Positions 19,602-27,340 of a stretch of DNA of 64,000 nucleotides are shown in pieces. Origin of the DNA: Embleya scabrispora DSM 41855. Its GTDB lineage: Bacteria > Actinomycetota > Actinomycetes > Streptomycetales > Streptomycetaceae. The stretch lies in NCBI RefSeq assembly GCF_000372745.1, contig NZ_KB889561.1, positions 167,287 through 231,286 on the forward strand. Reading direction: 5' to 3'. Each line of letters opens with the position of its first letter. Position 1 is the first letter of the stretch. The translations under genes were made by a program, and so were the position numbers. The notes under the pieces were generated by a model. The model searched no databases. It worked only from the letters and a program-made list of their open reading frames with translations, and was not told where the DNA came from.

Positions 19602-20354
19602 TTACCCGCGGGCCGTCCCGCGCGCCGCGGCGAGGCCGTCGACGAGGTGTGCCAGGAGTCGATCGAACGTCGCGTCCGCGTCGACGGGACGCGCGGGTTC
19701 GGCCAGGACCCGGGACAGGCGTGGGTGGTTCGGGCTCTCGGCGACCGCGTGCAGGTAGCGCTCCTGGGCCTGTGCCAACTCGCGTGCGCTGCGCCCGGCG
19801 CGGGCCGCGGCGCGGCTTCGGGCGACCTCGTACGCGACGTGACCGGCCACGAATCCGGTCACCAGGCTGAATGCCTCGAGGGCGTCCTGTCCGCCGAGGC
19901 CCGCCGGTTCCAGGACGGCGAGGGCGTGTTCGGTGAAGGCGAGGGTGTTCGGACCGAGCGTCTGCCGCTCCGGCAGTGCTGCGGGCAGCCATGGGTGACG
20001 GTGCATCAGGTCGCGTTGGCCGCGGGCCAGGGTGCGCAGGTCCTCGGTCCAGACGCCGGTGGGGGTGGGCGGCGCGGGCTGGTCGCCGATCGCGTGATCG
20101 ATCATCAGCTCCAGCAGGGTGTCCTTGTCGGGCACGTAGGAGTACAGGGACATCACGCCGACGCCGATGGCCGCGGCAACGCTGCGCATGGTCACGGCGG
20201 CCAGGCCGTCGGTGTCCGCGATCATGACGGCCGCGGCGGTGATCTCGGCCCGGCTGTGCGCGGGCGGGCGGCCGCGGCGCGGTTGTCGCCGGTCGAGCCA
20301 CAACGCCTCGGGGTCCACGCCGCCGACGCGGTCGGCCGGGCCCGGACTGGCCAC
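19602..20354 (-). CDS. TetR-family regulator with TetR_C-type domain
   Basis: 250 aa from the GTG at 20354, which follows GAGAGGAG by 5 bases. A further upstream in-frame ATG lacks such a site. The N-terminal helix-turn-helix is TMRSVAAAIGVGVMSLYSYVPDKDTLLELMI. The ligand domain resembles the tetracycline-repressor C-terminal family. It is divergent from the CocE-type hydrolase. The palindrome at 20410-20422 between them is its likely operator. Confidence 0.85.
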   Translation of the reverse strand: MASPGPADRVGGVDPEALWLDRRQPRRGRPPAHSRAEITAAAVMIADTDGLAAVTMRSVAAAIGVGVMSLYSYVPDKDTLLELMIDHAIGDQPAPPTPTGVWTEDLRTLARGQRDLMHRHPWLPAALPERQTLGPNTLAFTEHALAVLEPAGLGGQDALEAFSLVTGFVAGHVAYEVARSRAAARAGRSARELAQAQERYLHAVAESPNHPRLSRVLAEPARPVDADATFDRLLAHLVDGLAAARGTARG

Positions 20355-20409
20355 AGTGGCTCCTCTCACATGCCGGTACTGAAGTTCCCATCCAAGCACG
20401 CGCTATTCT

Positions 20410-20422
20410 CGTACTAAGTACG
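20410..20422. promoter_or_regulatory. Palindromic operator CGTACT-A-AGTACG
   Basis: A perfect 6+1+6 palindrome 33 bases before the hydrolase start and 56 before the TetR start. It is the best candidate site for the adjacent TetR protein. A partial copy (GGTACT) lies near 20374. Confidence 0.6.
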
Positions 20423-20454
20423 GGAAGTAACGCGAGCCGGGAAGCGAGAACACC

Positions 20455-22113
20455 ATGACGACCACGACCACCCCCTCCGCGGCCGCACGCAAGCCCCCGC
20501 GCCGCGTCCGGTTGACGCGGCGCACGCTGCGCGGCATGCCCGCCCCCCGATACCCGGTGGCCTACGAACCGGCCCTGCGCGTCCCCGCCGCCGACGGCAG
20601 TGCGCTTGTGGCCGACCACTACCAACCCGTCGGCCCCGGCGACTTCCCCACGCTGCTCATGCGATCGCCGTACGGACGCGGGTTCCCGTGGGCGTCGATG
20701 TACGGACTGGCCTTCGCCGAACAGGGATTCCATGTCGTCCTGCAGAGCTGCCGAGGCACCGGCGGATCCGGCGGCACCTTCGCGCTGTGGCACAACGAGG
20801 CCGCCGACGGGCAGGCAACGGTCGCCTGGCTGCGCGAACAGCCGTGGTTCACTGGGGTGTTGGGCACCATCGGCCCGAGCTACCTCGGCTACACGCAATG
20901 GGCCCTGGCGCTGGATCCGCCCGCGGAACTGCGCGCAATGGTGCTCCACTCCGGCCTGCACGACCCACACGCGTTCTTCCACTCCGGCGGCGTCTTCCAC
21001 TTGGAGAACTCGCTCGCGACCACCGCGGCACTGCTGCACCAACACCGGGGCGCGTGGCGGTTCATGAAGGCGATCGCCCGGTTGCAGCGCACCCAGCGCC
21101 GCGTCGCCCGTACGCTGCCCCTGCCGGACGCGTGTGCCCTCGCATTGGGTGAGCGCGTCCCGTTCCTCCGGGACGCCCTGGCCCATCCCGACGCCGACGA
21201 CCCGCACTGGGTCGGCGCGGACGTCGGGCGCGCCGCCGACACGCTTTCCGTACCGACCCTGTTGGTGAGCGGATGGCACGACGTGCTTCTCGACCAGGCG
21301 TTGCGCCAGTACGAGCGGCTGCGCCGATCCGGCTGCGAGACGGCGCTGCTCGTCGGGCCGTGGACGCACAACTCGATGCTCCAGCAGGGGTGGCCCCGGG
21401 TGTTCGCGGACAGCCTGGCCTGGCTGCGCACCCATCTGTGCGACGAACCCTCCGTGCCGCCGGAGCCACCCGTTCGGGTGCACGTCGGCGGAGCCGACGA
21501 CTGGCGGGACCTGCCCGACTGGCCGCCGGCCGAAACCGCCGGACAGCGCTGGTACATCGGCGCCGACGGCACCCTGAGCCGCGCGCCCGCCGCGGCCTCG
21601 GCGCCCGTGACGCTGTGCTGGGACCCCGCGGATCCGACGCCCTCGGTCGGCGGCTCCACCCTCTCCCCCAAGGCCGGCCCCCGCGACAACACCGCGCTGG
21701 AGGCCCGCGACGACGTGCTCGCCTTCACCGCCGCACCATTGACCGAGCCGCTGGAGGTCTGCGGCCCCGTGTTCGCGGACGTGCTCGCGGCCACCGGCAC
21801 CGACCATGTCGACGTGTTCGCCCGACTGTGCGACGTCGACGAACGTGGCCGCTCCACCAACGTGTGCGACGGCATCCTGCGGCTGCCCCCGGCCGGCAGC
21901 ACGCCGACCCGGGTCACCGTCGCCATGGGCGCAACCGCCCACCGCTTTCTTCCCGGCCATCGCATCCGCCTGCAGCTGAGCGGCGGAGCCCACCCACGTT
22001 TCGCCCGCAACACCGGATCGGGCGAACCGGCGGACACCGCACAACGGTTCGCCCGGACGACCGTGGACCTGCACCCCGACTCGGCGCTCGTGCTGTTCGC
22101 CGCCGGCCGCTGA
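20455..22113 (+). CDS. CocE/NonD-family acyl hydrolase
   Basis: 552 aa alpha/beta hydrolase of the X-Pro dipeptidyl-peptidase/cocaine-esterase class. N-terminal block YPVAYEPALRVPAADGS; oxyanion-region MRSPYGRG; nucleophile Ser in GPSYLGY near residue 143; Asp in LVSGWHDVLLDQALRQYE; His in VGPWTHNSM. The C-terminal jelly-roll domain (from about 365) ends GHRIRLQLSGGAHPRFARNTG. No signal peptide, so intracellular. It would hydrolyse esters or amides of unknown substrate. It is divergent from its likely TetR repressor and ends one base before the convergent next gene. Confidence 0.85.
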   Translation: MTTTTTPSAAARKPPRRVRLTRRTLRGMPAPRYPVAYEPALRVPAADGSALVADHYQPVGPGDFPTLLMRSPYGRGFPWASMYGLAFAEQGFHVVLQSCRGTGGSGGTFALWHNEAADGQATVAWLREQPWFTGVLGTIGPSYLGYTQWALALDPPAELRAMVLHSGLHDPHAFFHSGGVFHLENSLATTAALLHQHRGAWRFMKAIARLQRTQRRVARTLPLPDACALALGERVPFLRDALAHPDADDPHWVGADVGRAADTLSVPTLLVSGWHDVLLDQALRQYERLRRSGCETALLVGPWTHNSMLQQGWPRVFADSLAWLRTHLCDEPSVPPEPPVRVHVGGADDWRDLPDWPPAETAGQRWYIGADGTLSRAPAAASAPVTLCWDPADPTPSVGGSTLSPKAGPRDNTALEARDDVLAFTAAPLTEPLEVCGPVFADVLAATGTDHVDVFARLCDVDERGRSTNVCDGILRLPPAGSTPTRVTVAMGATAHRFLPGHRIRLQLSGGAHPRFARNTGSGEPADTAQRFARTTVDLHPDSALVLFAAGR

Positions 22114-22114
22114 C

Positions 22115-23116
22115 TCAGCGACGCGGACGCCCGCGCGTCGCCTCGGCGTGCGCCTGCTCGAAGAAGGCCCGGCCGCCCGGATGGGTCCAGGGCAGATGGT
22201 AGCCCTGGTGATCGGTCGCCTCGAAGCGCACCGCGAGTTCGGACCAGCGCTGGGACTTGGCCAACGCGTAGCCCAGCGCGCTGTGATCGGACAGCGCGCT
22301 GGGGTGGCGCGGCGAGGCGTCGACGGGGTAGCGGTCGAGGGCGGTGTCGAGGTCCGTCTGCCGGGCGGCGTCCCGCCAGAAGTCGGTGTCGTCCGCGTCC
22401 CCGTCCCCGTTCGTCCGCAGCGCGCATTCGATGTGCGCCTCGACGAGGAGGATCACCAGGGGCGAGCCGTCCGGCGCGTCGGCCGCGGCCTTGCGCGCGA
22501 ACGCGTACATGTCGGCGTGCGATCCGCACCATTTCTCGCACAGGTACTGCAAAGCCGCGTCGTGACCGGCGCGATGCCACGGGTCGCGCTCGCACAGCGC
22601 GTCCCACCGGGCGTCGAACACGGCGCGCGAGACGCCGAGTCCGCGACACACGCGCAACCACGAGACCCACGGGGTGGGATCGTCGGCGGCCGTCTCGGTC
22701 GCGAGCAGGCACGCGCGGTCGGCCTCGACCAACAACTCGTGGAAGTCGGCGAATCGGTGCCCGCTCGTGAGGCTCGCCTGCTTCGCGCCGCGCGCGTTCC
22801 AGGCCACGCGCACCGCGGCCGCGGCCATCACCACCAGCGGATCCGGTGATTCGGGCCGCTCGGCGCGCCAAGTCCACAGCCACTCCGGATGCAGCGCCGC
22901 GATCTCGCCCAACGCGCTCACCGCGACCACCCGGCGGGCCCAGTCCCGACCCACCCGATCCAACAACGCGGCGGCGGGCGCGAAGTCACCGTCGCGCACG
23001 AGACCTTGCCCGATCGCGCGGATCTCGACGTCGTCCAAGGCGGCGTCCCACACGAGCACAGGCGCGACTGCGGCCGAGCGCGTCGACGTGAATCGTCCCC
23101 AGAGTGACATGGGCAT
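22115..23116 (-). CDS. Hypothetical protein, helical, 333 aa
   Basis: Not recognised. The start ATG at 23116 is preferred to open frame further right because the extra residues look non-coding. The protein is largely alpha-helical and rich in Trp, Ala and Arg. It has a repeated pattern of paired helices (for example WDALCERDPWHRAGHDAALQYLCEKWCGSHADMYAFARKAA, broken over several helices), suggesting a tetratricopeptide-like fold. No signal or membrane segment. It is tail-to-tail with the CocE-type gene (one base apart). Confidence 0.7.
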   Translation of the reverse strand: MPMSLWGRFTSTRSAAVAPVLVWDAALDDVEIRAIGQGLVRDGDFAPAAALLDRVGRDWARRVVAVSALGEIAALHPEWLWTWRAERPESPDPLVVMAAAAVRVAWNARGAKQASLTSGHRFADFHELLVEADRACLLATETAADDPTPWVSWLRVCRGLGVSRAVFDARWDALCERDPWHRAGHDAALQYLCEKWCGSHADMYAFARKAAADAPDGSPLVILLVEAHIECALRTNGDGDADDTDFWRDAARQTDLDTALDRYPVDASPRHPSALSDHSALGYALAKSQRWSELAVRFEATDHQGYHLPWTHPGGRAFFEQAHAEATRGRPRR

Positions 23117-23689
23117 GGATCCTATGCGCCTTGCCTGACCCATCGTCAGGGGGAAAAGCGGAAGCCCCGGCCGACCGCCTGCGCGACCTCGACCCGGCCG
23201 GCGTGCGGCCCCGCCCGACCCTGCATCGCGACCCGGCCGCACACGGCGTCGAAGTACTTCTGCCGCGCTTCGACACCGAGGGCGGCAGCCACGGCCAGGG
23301 CCGCGGCGAAGTGCTGGGCCGAGGTGTGCCGGCCGGTTCGTGGTCGCCGGTCACGTGGTGGGCCCGCCGGTCCCGCAGTCGTGGACGAACGCCGTCGGCA
23401 TCAGCGAACACACCTACCACGTCGCGACCTCCGCCCACCGGGCAGGACCCGGCCACAGCGCGGCTGGGAACGGGTCGACCGATAGCGCGGCGCGGCAGCG
23501 AAGACCCCCTGTCCCCGGCGCACGACCTCGGTGGAACCACCGAAATCGTCGGTGTCGATTCACGGTCGGCACGGCGCTGCGGGATCCCCGCGGCGCCGGC
23601 CTCGATCTGCTCGCCGGGACAGTGGCGGCTTTCCCCGCCGCCAGTCGCCGACGGGCGACACGGTCCGTCGCGACCTCGGCGGGGTGGGA
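23117..23689. other. 573-bp stretch without a complete gene; codon-biased fragments
   Basis: Two short pieces look like protein on opposite strands. On the minus strand, 23146 to about 23320 reads QHFAAALAVAAALGVEA and on to FRFSP and TGA, with about nine in ten third bases G or C. On the plus strand, about 23334-23450 reads VVGPPVPQSWTNAVGI then SEHTYHVATSA with similar bias. Neither has a convincing start or recognisable family. They may be gene remnants. No other feature seen. Confidence 0.3.
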
Positions 23690-25033
23690 TCAGAACGAGC
23701 CGCCGCCGTCGCCGCCGCCCCAGCCGCCCCCGCCGTCACCACCCCAACCGCCGAAGCCGCCGCCACCGTCACCGCCGCCGAAGCCGCCGTCGCCCGCCCC
23801 GAACGCGCCCGCGTCCGCTGCGTAGCCCGTGTCCATGGACGCGCCGAGCGTGGTCCCGATCAACAGGCCCGGCAGCAACATGCCGCCGTACCAGCCGGCC
23901 GCCCACGGCCCGTACGCGGGACCGGCCTCCCAGTAGGGGCGGCGACCACCGGGGGCGTCCACCTCGCGAATCGCCGGATCGAGACCGTCGTCCAGGCGGG
24001 CCGCGTCGGCCGCGCAGACCGGCACGTCCCGCTCGGCGCCGCCTGCCGGCGCCCACCGCATATCCCGCACGGACGGACCGTGGCGCGGGTCGAAGAAGCA
24101 CGGCGGTCGGCGTTGCGGGAGCGGTGTGCCCCGGCGTCGGGCCTCCAGGGACGCGAGGGCGAACCGTCCGTCGTCCAGGGCCTCGCTGACCGCGCGCACG
24201 TCCCCGGGTTCGCGGGCCGCGGCCATGGCCGACTTCGCCCGCTCGTAGGCGTCGAGGGCGTTCGTCCACTCCGCGCGCATGCCGTCGTCGGAGTCGGCCG
24301 CGCCCGGATCGAAGGCGGCCCGCTCGAGCGTCTCGCCGTATGCGGTGATGTCCTCGTCGACCACGGGCCGCACCTGCTCCAGCTCCTGTCGTGCCTGCGC
24401 CGCCCGGCGGGTACGGCCGCGCCTGCGCACCAGCAGGACCGCGCCGACCCCGGCGGCGATCACGACCGTGACGACCGCGAGGCCGGCCCACGACGAGCCG
24501 TCGCGCGCGGACGCCGATCCCTGCCGCGCGTCGGCCACGGTTTGGTCGACGAAGGCGGTGAGCAGCCCCGGTCCGTCGCCCTGGTGCGCGGCGAGCACGT
24601 CACTCTTGATCGTGGCGAGCCGCGCCCGGGACATGACCGACGCATCGGCCGCGGCGTCGAACGTGCGGCCCACGGCGATCGCGTACACGCCGGGTCGGCC
24701 CACCTGCTCACGCAGGCCCGACAGCACCGCCGCCCGCGAACCGGCCGTCGCGAGCGGCGAGTCGGCCGGTACCGCGACCACGAAGACCGGCTTGCCGGAC
24801 GATCGAATCCTCGCCCGCAACGCGTCGGCGGTATTCGCGGGCAGCACATTCGCGGCGGCCGGAACGGTGTATACCGGGTCGTCCTTGAGCGAGGCGCCGA
24901 TCGTCCCGATACCGCCGCCGGACGCCGCGTGCGCAGGCGCCGACACGACGATCAGGATCGCGAGCACGAGGGCCGTCCCGAGCACGAGCACTTTCGAGGC
25001 CGGCCACCCGCAACGAAATGCACCTTTCGTCAT
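23690..25033 (-). CDS. Membrane-anchored protein with TPM-like N-terminus and Gly-rich tail
   Basis: 447 aa. Signal-like segment at residues 14-36, then an extracellular region (DDPVYTVPAAANVLPANTADALRARI... KPVFVVAVP) that resembles TPM-type domains. A membrane helix follows at about 183-200 (AGLAVVTVVIAAGVGAVLLV), then Arg-rich and coiled, helical cytoplasmic sequence (about 205-290). The C-terminus has a second hydrophobic patch, then more than 40 residues of Gly with Asp, Trp and Phe ending GGSF. Function unknown; this layout occurs in actinomycete hypothetical proteins. It is transcribed leftward, downstream of a TetR gene but with a hairpin between. Confidence 0.7.
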   Translation of the reverse strand: MTKGAFRCGWPASKVLVLGTALVLAILIVVSAPAHAASGGGIGTIGASLKDDPVYTVPAAANVLPANTADALRARIRSSGKPVFVVAVPADSPLATAGSRAAVLSGLREQVGRPGVYAIAVGRTFDAAADASVMSRARLATIKSDVLAAHQGDGPGLLTAFVDQTVADARQGSASARDGSSWAGLAVVTVVIAAGVGAVLLVRRRGRTRRAAQARQELEQVRPVVDEDITAYGETLERAAFDPGAADSDDGMRAEWTNALDAYERAKSAMAAAREPGDVRAVSEALDDGRFALASLEARRRGTPLPQRRPPCFFDPRHGPSVRDMRWAPAGGAERDVPVCAADAARLDDGLDPAIREVDAPGGRRPYWEAGPAYGPWAAGWYGGMLLPGLLIGTTLGASMDTGYAADAGAFGAGDGGFGGGDGGGGFGGWGGDGGGGWGGGDGGGSF

Positions 25034-25054
25034 ATCTTCAGGCTACTGCCGCCA

Positions 25055-25071
25055 TCCCGGGTCACCCGGGA
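25055..25071. terminator. Perfect 17-base palindrome after the TetR gene
   Basis: TCCCGGGT-C-ACCCGGGA, followed at once by a second 6-bp stem (GGTCGG/CCGACC). It lies in the 69 bases between the TetR stop and the start of the Gly-rich protein gene, so it may be a terminator or overlap that gene's control region. Confidence 0.45.
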
Positions 25072-25102
25072 GGTCGGACGCCGCCGACCCGCCCGCGTGA
25101 CG

Positions 25103-25735
25103 TCACCCGCGGGCGCGCAGCGTGCCGCCCGGCAGTCCCAGCAGGCGTTCGGCCGTTGCGATCGCCATGTCGTGCAGGGCCGGGTGGTCGAACGGGACGT
25201 CGTCGTTGGTGTACGCGCCGAGGCCATCCACGTTGACGAGGATGTGCAGGGCGACGCCGAGCGGGTCCTCCGTCGTGAATTCGCCGGCGTGTACGCCCTT
25301 GTCGACGAGGACGGTGAGGGCGTCGCGGGTGAGCGCCTCCTGGGCTCGGACCGCCGCACGCAGTCCGGGTTTGAACCTGCTGACGTGGCGCGCGTTGAGC
25401 CACAACCGGCCGAGGTCGACGTATTCGCCGTCGGTCAGGCGGGCGAGGAAGCGGGCCAGTCGATCGACCGGGGCGAGCCCGATCTCCTCGTCCGGCAGCA
25501 GCGACGCGCGTTCCTTGCTCGCGGCGTAGGCGAATGCCTCGCTCACCAGGTCGTCGGCGGCCGGAAAGTAGTGGCCGATGAGTCCGGGGCGCACCCCGAG
25601 TTCGTCGGCGACGCGCCGGAGCGTGATGCGCTCCAGTCCCTCTTCGAGGGCGATCCGCGCGGCGGTGTGCACGATTTCGGCGCGACGCTCCTCGGGCATC
25701 TTGCGAATCCGCGTCGGCGGGGGGCTTGACGTCAT
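25103..25735 (-). CDS. TetR-family repressor of the adjacent permease/amidohydrolase operon
   Basis: 210 aa from ATG 25735 (three residues shorter than the open frame). N-terminal helix-turn-helix: ITLRRVADELGVRPGLIGHYFPAADDLVSEAF, BetI-like. The ligand domain is all-helical. It is divergent from the NCS1 permease gene. Two copies of ATTGG-N8-CCAAT lie just upstream of its start, in the shared promoter. Autoregulation and repression of the operon are the likely roles. Confidence 0.9.
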   Translation of the reverse strand: MTSSPPPTRIRKMPEERRAEIVHTAARIALEEGLERITLRRVADELGVRPGLIGHYFPAADDLVSEAFAYAASKERASLLPDEEIGLAPVDRLARFLARLTDGEYVDLGRLWLNARHVSRFKPGLRAAVRAQEALTRDALTVLVDKGVHAGEFTTEDPLGVALHILVNVDGLGAYTNDDVPFDHPALHDMAIATAERLLGLPGGTLRARG

Positions 25736-25747
25736 ACCGACCACCCT

Positions 25748-25788
25748 ATTGGATGTGTGGCCAATACCCCATTGGCCAAGAGACCAAT
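25748..25788. promoter_or_regulatory. Tandem operator pair ATTGG-N8-CCAAT
   Basis: Site 1 is 25748-25765 (extended by T/A to TATTGG...CCAATA, 25747-25766). Site 2 is 25771-25788. Both are perfect inverted repeats with an 8-base spacer. Their starts are 23 bases apart, about two helical turns. They lie in the divergent TetR/permease region and are the obvious TetR binding sites. Confidence 0.75.
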
Positions 25789-25829
25789 AGCAGTCGTCGC
25801 CAGGGGTGAACCCCGAGAGGTCTCGACGT

Positions 25830-27254
25830 ATGAACCACGCACTCCCCGCGCCGGCATCCGACGCAACCGCCGGCGATCACGTCGGCCGCCCGGAGACCCG
25901 GGGCATCGACCAGGTCCCCGAGGCCGAGCGGCACGGGCGACCGAGCGAACTCTTCGCCATCTGGGCCGCCCCGAACGTCAGCTACCTGAGCTTCGTCGTC
26001 GGCGCGGCGCTGATCCTGATGGGGCTCTCGTTGGCCCAGGCCATCGGGATCACGCTGGTCGCCAACCTGCTGTGGATCACCACGGGCGTGGTGGCGGTGA
26101 GCGGTCCGGCCGCCGGCACGAGCGGATCGGTCGTCTCCCGCGCCATGTACGGCGTCCTGGGCAACCGGGTCGTCCTGGTCCTCACCGGATGGCTCATCGC
26201 CTCCGCCTACCTCGCCCTGAACTGGTCGGCCGCCTCCGTCGCCGGCATCGGCCTCGCCAAACGACTCGGCCTTCCCGACAACGCGGCGGTCGAGGCCGTG
26301 ATCGTCTGCGCGATCGCCGGCGGCACCGTGCTCATCGCGATCTTCGGCCACGCCACGATCGTGCGCCTGTACGCGGCCCTCAGTGCCTTCCTCACCCTGG
26401 TCTTCGTCGTCGTGACCGGCTACGTACTCGCCAACACCGACTGGTCCTACGCCCCCGCCGAACCGCTGCGCGGAACGGCCCTGTTCGCCACCCTCACCGC
26501 GGGCTTCACCATCGTCGCCTCCACACCCCTGTCCTACAGCAACAGCCCGGACCTGGCCCGCTACCTCCCGCGCGGCACCAACCCCATCGCCATCGCCGGT
26601 TGGACGGCCCTGGGCGCGTACCTCCCCAGCGTCGTCTTCACGAGCGTCGGCGCCCTCGCGGCCACCACGCTGGACATGAGCGACCCCCAGCGCGCCCTGG
26701 AGAGCATCCTCCCGGGATGGTTCATCCCCCTGTTCGTCATCGCGGTCGTCACCAACACCATGGCGAACAACGGCATGACCGCCTACAGCGCCGGCCTCGC
26801 CATCCAATCCGTCGGCGTCCGCCTCGCCCGCATCCCGGCCGTCGTGATCATCGGCGTCCTGGGCACGACCATGACGCTCTTCGCGACCCTGGTCTTCGAT
26901 TTCCTCACGAGCGTCAACACGATGCTCGAACTCGTGGTGGTCGTCACCGGCCCGGCCATGGCGGTGGCCGTGACCGACCTCCTTTTGCGCCGCAACCGCT
27001 ACGACGGATCCGCCCTTCTCGCCGAACGGCGCGACGGCCCGTTCTGGTACCGCGCCGGCGTGCACTGGGCCGGCATCCTCGCCATCACCGTCGGCGGCCT
27101 CACCGCCGCGATGTGCGTGACGACGAGCTTTTGGACCGGCCCGCTCGCCACCGCCACGGGCGACCTCGACCTGGCCGTCCCGGGCGGGATGCTCACCGCC
27201 GCGGCGGTCTACTGGGGCGTGGCGCGCGCCCTGCGATCGATCCCGCGCCCGTGA
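25830..27254 (+). CDS. NCS1-family permease (cytosine/purine-type)
   Basis: 474 aa, about 12 membrane helices. ATG at 25830 follows GAGAGG by 9 bases; a GTG 24 bases earlier is less likely. The loop GVVAVSGPAAGTSGSVVSR and the region TPLSYSNSPDLARYLP match cytosine/purine/hydantoin permeases of the nucleobase:cation symporter-1 family. It would import a small nitrogen-containing compound that the next two enzymes process. First gene of a three-gene operon under the TetR repressor. Confidence 0.85.
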   Translation: MNHALPAPASDATAGDHVGRPETRGIDQVPEAERHGRPSELFAIWAAPNVSYLSFVVGAALILMGLSLAQAIGITLVANLLWITTGVVAVSGPAAGTSGSVVSRAMYGVLGNRVVLVLTGWLIASAYLALNWSAASVAGIGLAKRLGLPDNAAVEAVIVCAIAGGTVLIAIFGHATIVRLYAALSAFLTLVFVVVTGYVLANTDWSYAPAEPLRGTALFATLTAGFTIVASTPLSYSNSPDLARYLPRGTNPIAIAGWTALGAYLPSVVFTSVGALAATTLDMSDPQRALESILPGWFIPLFVIAVVTNTMANNGMTAYSAGLAIQSVGVRLARIPAVVIIGVLGTTMTLFATLVFDFLTSVNTMLELVVVVTGPAMAVAVTDLLLRRNRYDGSALLAERRDGPFWYRAGVHWAGILAITVGGLTAAMCVTTSFWTGPLATATGDLDLAVPGGMLTAAAVYWGVARALRSIPRP

Positions 27255-27340
27255 ACCACGCTTCCGGCAGCCACACCCCCGACGCCGCCCCCGCGGCCGG
27301 CCGGGCCGCGAACACCCCGATCCGGAAAGAGAACCACCCT

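Noticed and set aside
23700..23820. Short GGC/GCC-rich repeats that could be taken for a CRISPR or satellite
   Set aside because: They simply encode the poly-Gly tail of the minus-strand protein; the same holds for 62260-62410.
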